Shown in pieces: positions 61,848 to 64,000 of a stretch of 64,000 nt of DNA. The notes beneath the pieces were generated by a model. That model did not search any database, had not been told where the DNA came from, and worked only from the letters and a program-made list of their open reading frames with translations. The stretch is from Azospirillum thiophilum. Its GTDB lineage: Bacteria; Pseudomonadota; Alphaproteobacteria; Azospirillales; Azospirillaceae. The translations under genes were made by a program, and so were the position numbers. Each line of letters opens with the position of its first letter. Within the stretch, counting starts at the first letter, position 1. The stretch covers positions 1,995,001-2,059,000 of the forward strand of contig NZ_CP012401.1 of NCBI RefSeq assembly GCF_001305595.1. The letters run 5' to 3'.

Positions 61848-62366
61848 ATGACGCTTTCTACCGCGCTTGCCAGCATCGCCGATGCGCACAAGGCAATCGA
61901 AACGGAGATCACTGCGCTTCGTCGCCGCATCACCTCGACCAAACAGGAGATCGAAACCATCGGCCGTGCCCCTCTTCCTAAGGAGGAGGCGCTCGCCAAG
62001 CTGGACGGTGTCCTGGCGGGGTTCGATGGCTATGCCGCGAACGTTCATGCGCTGGTGTCGCCGACAGCGAAGGTCGGGATCGATGATCTGCTGCTGAGCC
62101 GCTATCCCGAACGCACCTTGCTTTGGGCTGTTGCCCTGACCATGCGGGACCGCTTGGCGGAGTCCATCACCGAATACCTTGCGAACAAGCCGGCCGGTTT
62201 GCCGCACGCCGCACGCGAAGCCAAGCTGGCAACGCTGGAGGCGTCTCTGCTGAAACTCGAGCGCGACGAAGAGAAGCTGATCGAGCATGCCGGCGCCGCC
62301 GGGATCGAGATCATGCGCCGAGTAGATGCGGATCCCCGTGCCGTTCTCGACATTATCGAAAGCTGA
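61848..62366 (+). CDS. Phage hypothetical protein, coiled-coil
   Basis: A 172-residue protein rich in helices (IADAHKAIETEITALRRRITSTKQEIETIG; LATLEASLLKLERDEEKLIEHAG). It follows the interrupted gene by 14 bases and would have been cotranscribed with it. Unknown function; a structural or scaffolding role is possible. Confidence 0.6.
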   Translation: MTLSTALASIADAHKAIETEITALRRRITSTKQEIETIGRAPLPKEEALAKLDGVLAGFDGYAANVHALVSPTAKVGIDDLLLSRYPERTLLWAVALTMRDRLAESITEYLANKPAGLPHAAREAKLATLEASLLKLERDEEKLIEHAGAAGIEIMRRVDADPRAVLDIIES

Positions 62367-62374
62367 GGCTTGCC

Positions 62375-62896
62375 ATGTTCCGACACATGCTTGCGCATTT
62401 GAACCCTTTTGCCTTTTGCGGGGCTGGCACCAAGGAGGCTCCCAAACGGACGCTGAGCCCGCCCGGCAGACCTGCCGGGCGGTTCAGCTTTGCTGATGTT
62501 CTCCAACGCTCCACGGGGCGCACAAGCGGCGGGAACAGTAGTGCGGCCTATGGCGGCACCCGAGTAGGATCATCGGGCGGAGACAAGGCCGAGAGGGACC
62601 GCTGGCGGACCGTGTTCGCGTCACCAGAAGCACAGGATCGACCTGAAGCGGCCTGCACCATGCTCGCTACAACGAACATGCCGCCGGCCAAGATCATCGC
62701 GGCGTTGGTGGGGATACCGAAGCCGATACGGGGCAATCCGGAAATGATCGCCGCGATGGATGCTTTCCATATCCCCAAGATCGGCGCTGCCTACGAGGGG
62801 CCGGTTCTGTCGGAAGATCAGCAGGCAGCCCATGCCGTGCTTGCCAGCCTGAACCAGACTCTCCATCCGCTCAACCGCCTGGACAGGAAGGCATGA
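62375..62896 (+). CDS. Phage hypothetical protein
   Basis: The 173-residue product starts eight bases after the preceding stop. The first half is low-complexity (Ser/Gly-rich), and the second half contains WRTVFASPEAQDRPEAACTMLATTNMPPAKIIAALVGIPKP, a small helical domain resembling the phage-associated pattern RxxxVFxSxxxxxRxxxAxxLL. A terminator follows. Not recognised. Confidence 0.55.
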   Translation: MFRHMLAHLNPFAFCGAGTKEAPKRTLSPPGRPAGRFSFADVLQRSTGRTSGGNSSAAYGGTRVGSSGGDKAERDRWRTVFASPEAQDRPEAACTMLATTNMPPAKIIAALVGIPKPIRGNPEMIAAMDAFHIPKIGAAYEGPVLSEDQQAAHAVLASLNQTLHPLNRLDRKA

Positions 62897-62953
62897 TCAG
62901 GCGCGGGAAGTCGATAGCTGTGCGGGCTTCCTGATTTCCTCCGCTGGGTATGG

Positions 62954-62994
62954 AAGGATCCGTCGACGGCAATTCAGACGGTCGACGGATCCTT
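62954..62994 (+). terminator. Long-stem hairpin after the phage gene pair
   Basis: AAGGATCCGTCGAC (62954-62967) and GTCGACGGATCCTT (62981-62994) form a 14-bp stem with a 13-base loop, followed by AATCAG. It marks the end of this transcript; the second copy of the virion gene begins a few bases later. Confidence 0.7.
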
Positions 62995-62999
62995 AATCA

Positions 63000-63427
63000 G
63001 GGGCGGGCCGCGCCGGGACAAACGGATGGAGCGCCAGCTGCGGGCCGCTGGCCTGCTGTCGGCCAGGATGTTCGCCCTTCCGAGCGAAGAGGCCAGCCTC
63101 GACGCCTACGGCAACATGCGTCGGCCGGAGGTGGTCCGCATCCTGGTCGCCGACCTATGCTTTCGGGTAGCAGCGATGCAACGCCAATCGGAGCAACAAC
63201 GCCCACAGCAGGAAGCAGCATTGCCCGGCAATGCTTGCGGGCTGTCGCCGGGCATCTACCAGCGCGACGGCACCGACGCCCGGCCAGTGGTGACCTTCGT
63301 TCGGGCGCCAAGTACCGCCCGCCTCCGCTTCCACGACATCGAGGAGCGGGCGGGTCGCGCCAACATCGGACGGCGCCTCGAGGAGGCGGTGCGGCCGGTC
63401 AACGCCCGCTTCGCCGCCCGACGGTAA
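63000..63427 (+). pseudogene. Second, decayed copy of virion gene 53846-54592 (3' half)
   Basis: Starting at GGGCGGGCCGCG (63000), the DNA matches the 3' part of the virion gene. Translated fragments agree: RDKRMERQLRAAGLL, LDAYGNMRRPEVVRIL, GIYQRDGTDARPVVTF and RFHDIEERAGRANIGRRLEEAV. The N-terminal half is missing and internal stretches are altered. Confidence 0.85.
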
Positions 63428-63434
63428 GCGCCTA

Positions 63435-63540
63435 GCTGGCCGCCGCGGGTCCTTCCGGGGGCACCCCCCAGAGAGGGTAATTCGGGCCGCACCCCCACAC
63501 CCTCTAAGAAAATTTCCAGACGCGCTTTTTGTTTACTTCC
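63435..63540 (+). repeat. Second copy of the packaging-start region
   Basis: GGGTCCTTCC, AATTCGGGCCGCAC, CACCCTCTAAGA and TTTTTGTTTA.TTCC parallel the region before the small terminase at 54612-54718. The ATG of the small terminase has become ACT here, and similarity stops soon after, so the gene is not present in this copy. Confidence 0.7.
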
Positions 63541-63631
63541 GAAGCAGGTTGAGGGGGATTAGGAGCGGGACTCATAACGGGTAGGCGAAGATTGCCGCGA
63601 ATTGGACAGCTGCCATGAAATTGGTCGCGGA

Positions 63632-64000
63632 TCAGTCATGCCGGGTGGCGATGCGCCAGAAGTCTTTGAGGCTTCCGAGCATGCGCTCGATCACGTTACG
63701 GTTGCGGTGGAGGTAAGGGGAAAAGCAGTTTTTCAGCACGTGTTGATGCGTGGTGGGATGCTGAGCGCGGCTCCCGCCTCCTCGATCTTCCGGTAAGCAG
63801 CGGCACTATCGTAGCCTTTGTCGCCGTGTAGAAGATCGGTGGCGAGCATCCGGTCGAGCAGGTGGTCAGTGGCGGTGCAGTTGGCCATCTGACCTCCAGT
63901 CAGCAGGAAAGCGAGTGGCGAACCGTGCGGTTCGCTCGGGGCGTGGATTTTTGTGGTCCGCCCGCCACGGGATCGTCAGATGGCCTGTGCTCGTTTCCCC
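63632..64000 (-). pseudogene. IS5-family transposase remnant with nonsense and frameshift mutations
   Basis: Minus-strand reading gives RSRGGRTTKIHAPSEPHGSPLAFLLTGGQ, HGDKGYDSAAAYRKIEEAG and, in another phase, NCFSPYLHRNRNVIERML, which together match the catalytic half of IS5 (IS427-type) transposases. The Gly of the usual AIGRSRGG is a TGA (63978-63980), and one base is missing near 63737-63742. The gene continues beyond the window. It is not able to make a full transposase. Confidence 0.85.

Overview
The window reads as a GC-rich alphaproteobacterial chromosome of the Rhodospirillales, most likely Azospirillum or a close relative. The support is the core gene order (DUF177-rpmF-plsX-fabH-ihfA-merR, glyA-nrdR, ribD-ribE-ribBA-ribH-nusB-thiL), a MucR/Ros regulator, an H+-pyrophosphatase and many chemotaxis and HD-GYP proteins. 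The genus is inferred from this content, not from a database match.

Bases 1-29.9 kb are ordinary chromosome. They hold two chemoreceptors, an MBL-fold hydrolase, an SLC13-type permease, a GAF/HD-GYP protein, a lone hypD, a universal stress protein, a GNAT acetyltransferase, a DUF892 stress protein, two FliL-like membrane proteins and a MucR regulator. These are followed by rpiB, glyA, nrdR, hppA and a minus-strand riboflavin/thiamine block (ribD, ribE, ribBA, ribH, nusB, thiL), then bamE, a cytochrome bc1 chaperone and the rpmF-plsX-fabH-ihfA-merR operon. That operon ends at tRNA-Pro(GGG). RibH and RibBA both lack residues normally used for catalysis or metal binding.

From 29.8 kb to the right edge the DNA is an integrated, decaying prophage or mosaic island. 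A tyrosine integrase reads into the 3' half of tRNA-Pro, marking one attachment end; the other end is outside the window. The left arm has an excisionase-like gene, a chain of small overlapping genes, a divergent repressor pair, an orphan BrnA and a replication-like protein. AT-rich cargo has been dropped into it in three places. One is a membrane protein bracketed by a 269-bp direct repeat (36.9-37.85 kb). The second is a three-gene block of a cytosolic protein, a membrane protein and a DUF4062 protein (38.6-41.3 kb), beside a beheaded higB; it is the best candidate here for an undescribed defence system. The third is a set of small genes at 57.1-58.4 kb. Between them lie a C4-like antisense RNA leader, a phage regulator, a ParA ATPase, a DUF3102 protein and a 1592-residue calcium-binding repeat protein built from near-identical DNA repeats.

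The right arm (49-64 kb) carries late phage genes: a Gam-like protein, a DNA methyltransferase, a holin-like protein, a virion protein and both terminase subunits. The large terminase is cut off by a module with its own XerC/D-like recombinase, a paralogue of another recombinase 5 kb upstream. Two insertion sequences sit back to back, sharing one TTAA, inside a small phage gene whose original frame can be rebuilt exactly. A second, broken copy of the virion gene and its packaging-start region follows, and the window ends in a doubly mutated IS5-type transposase. The prophage is therefore probably not able to package itself.
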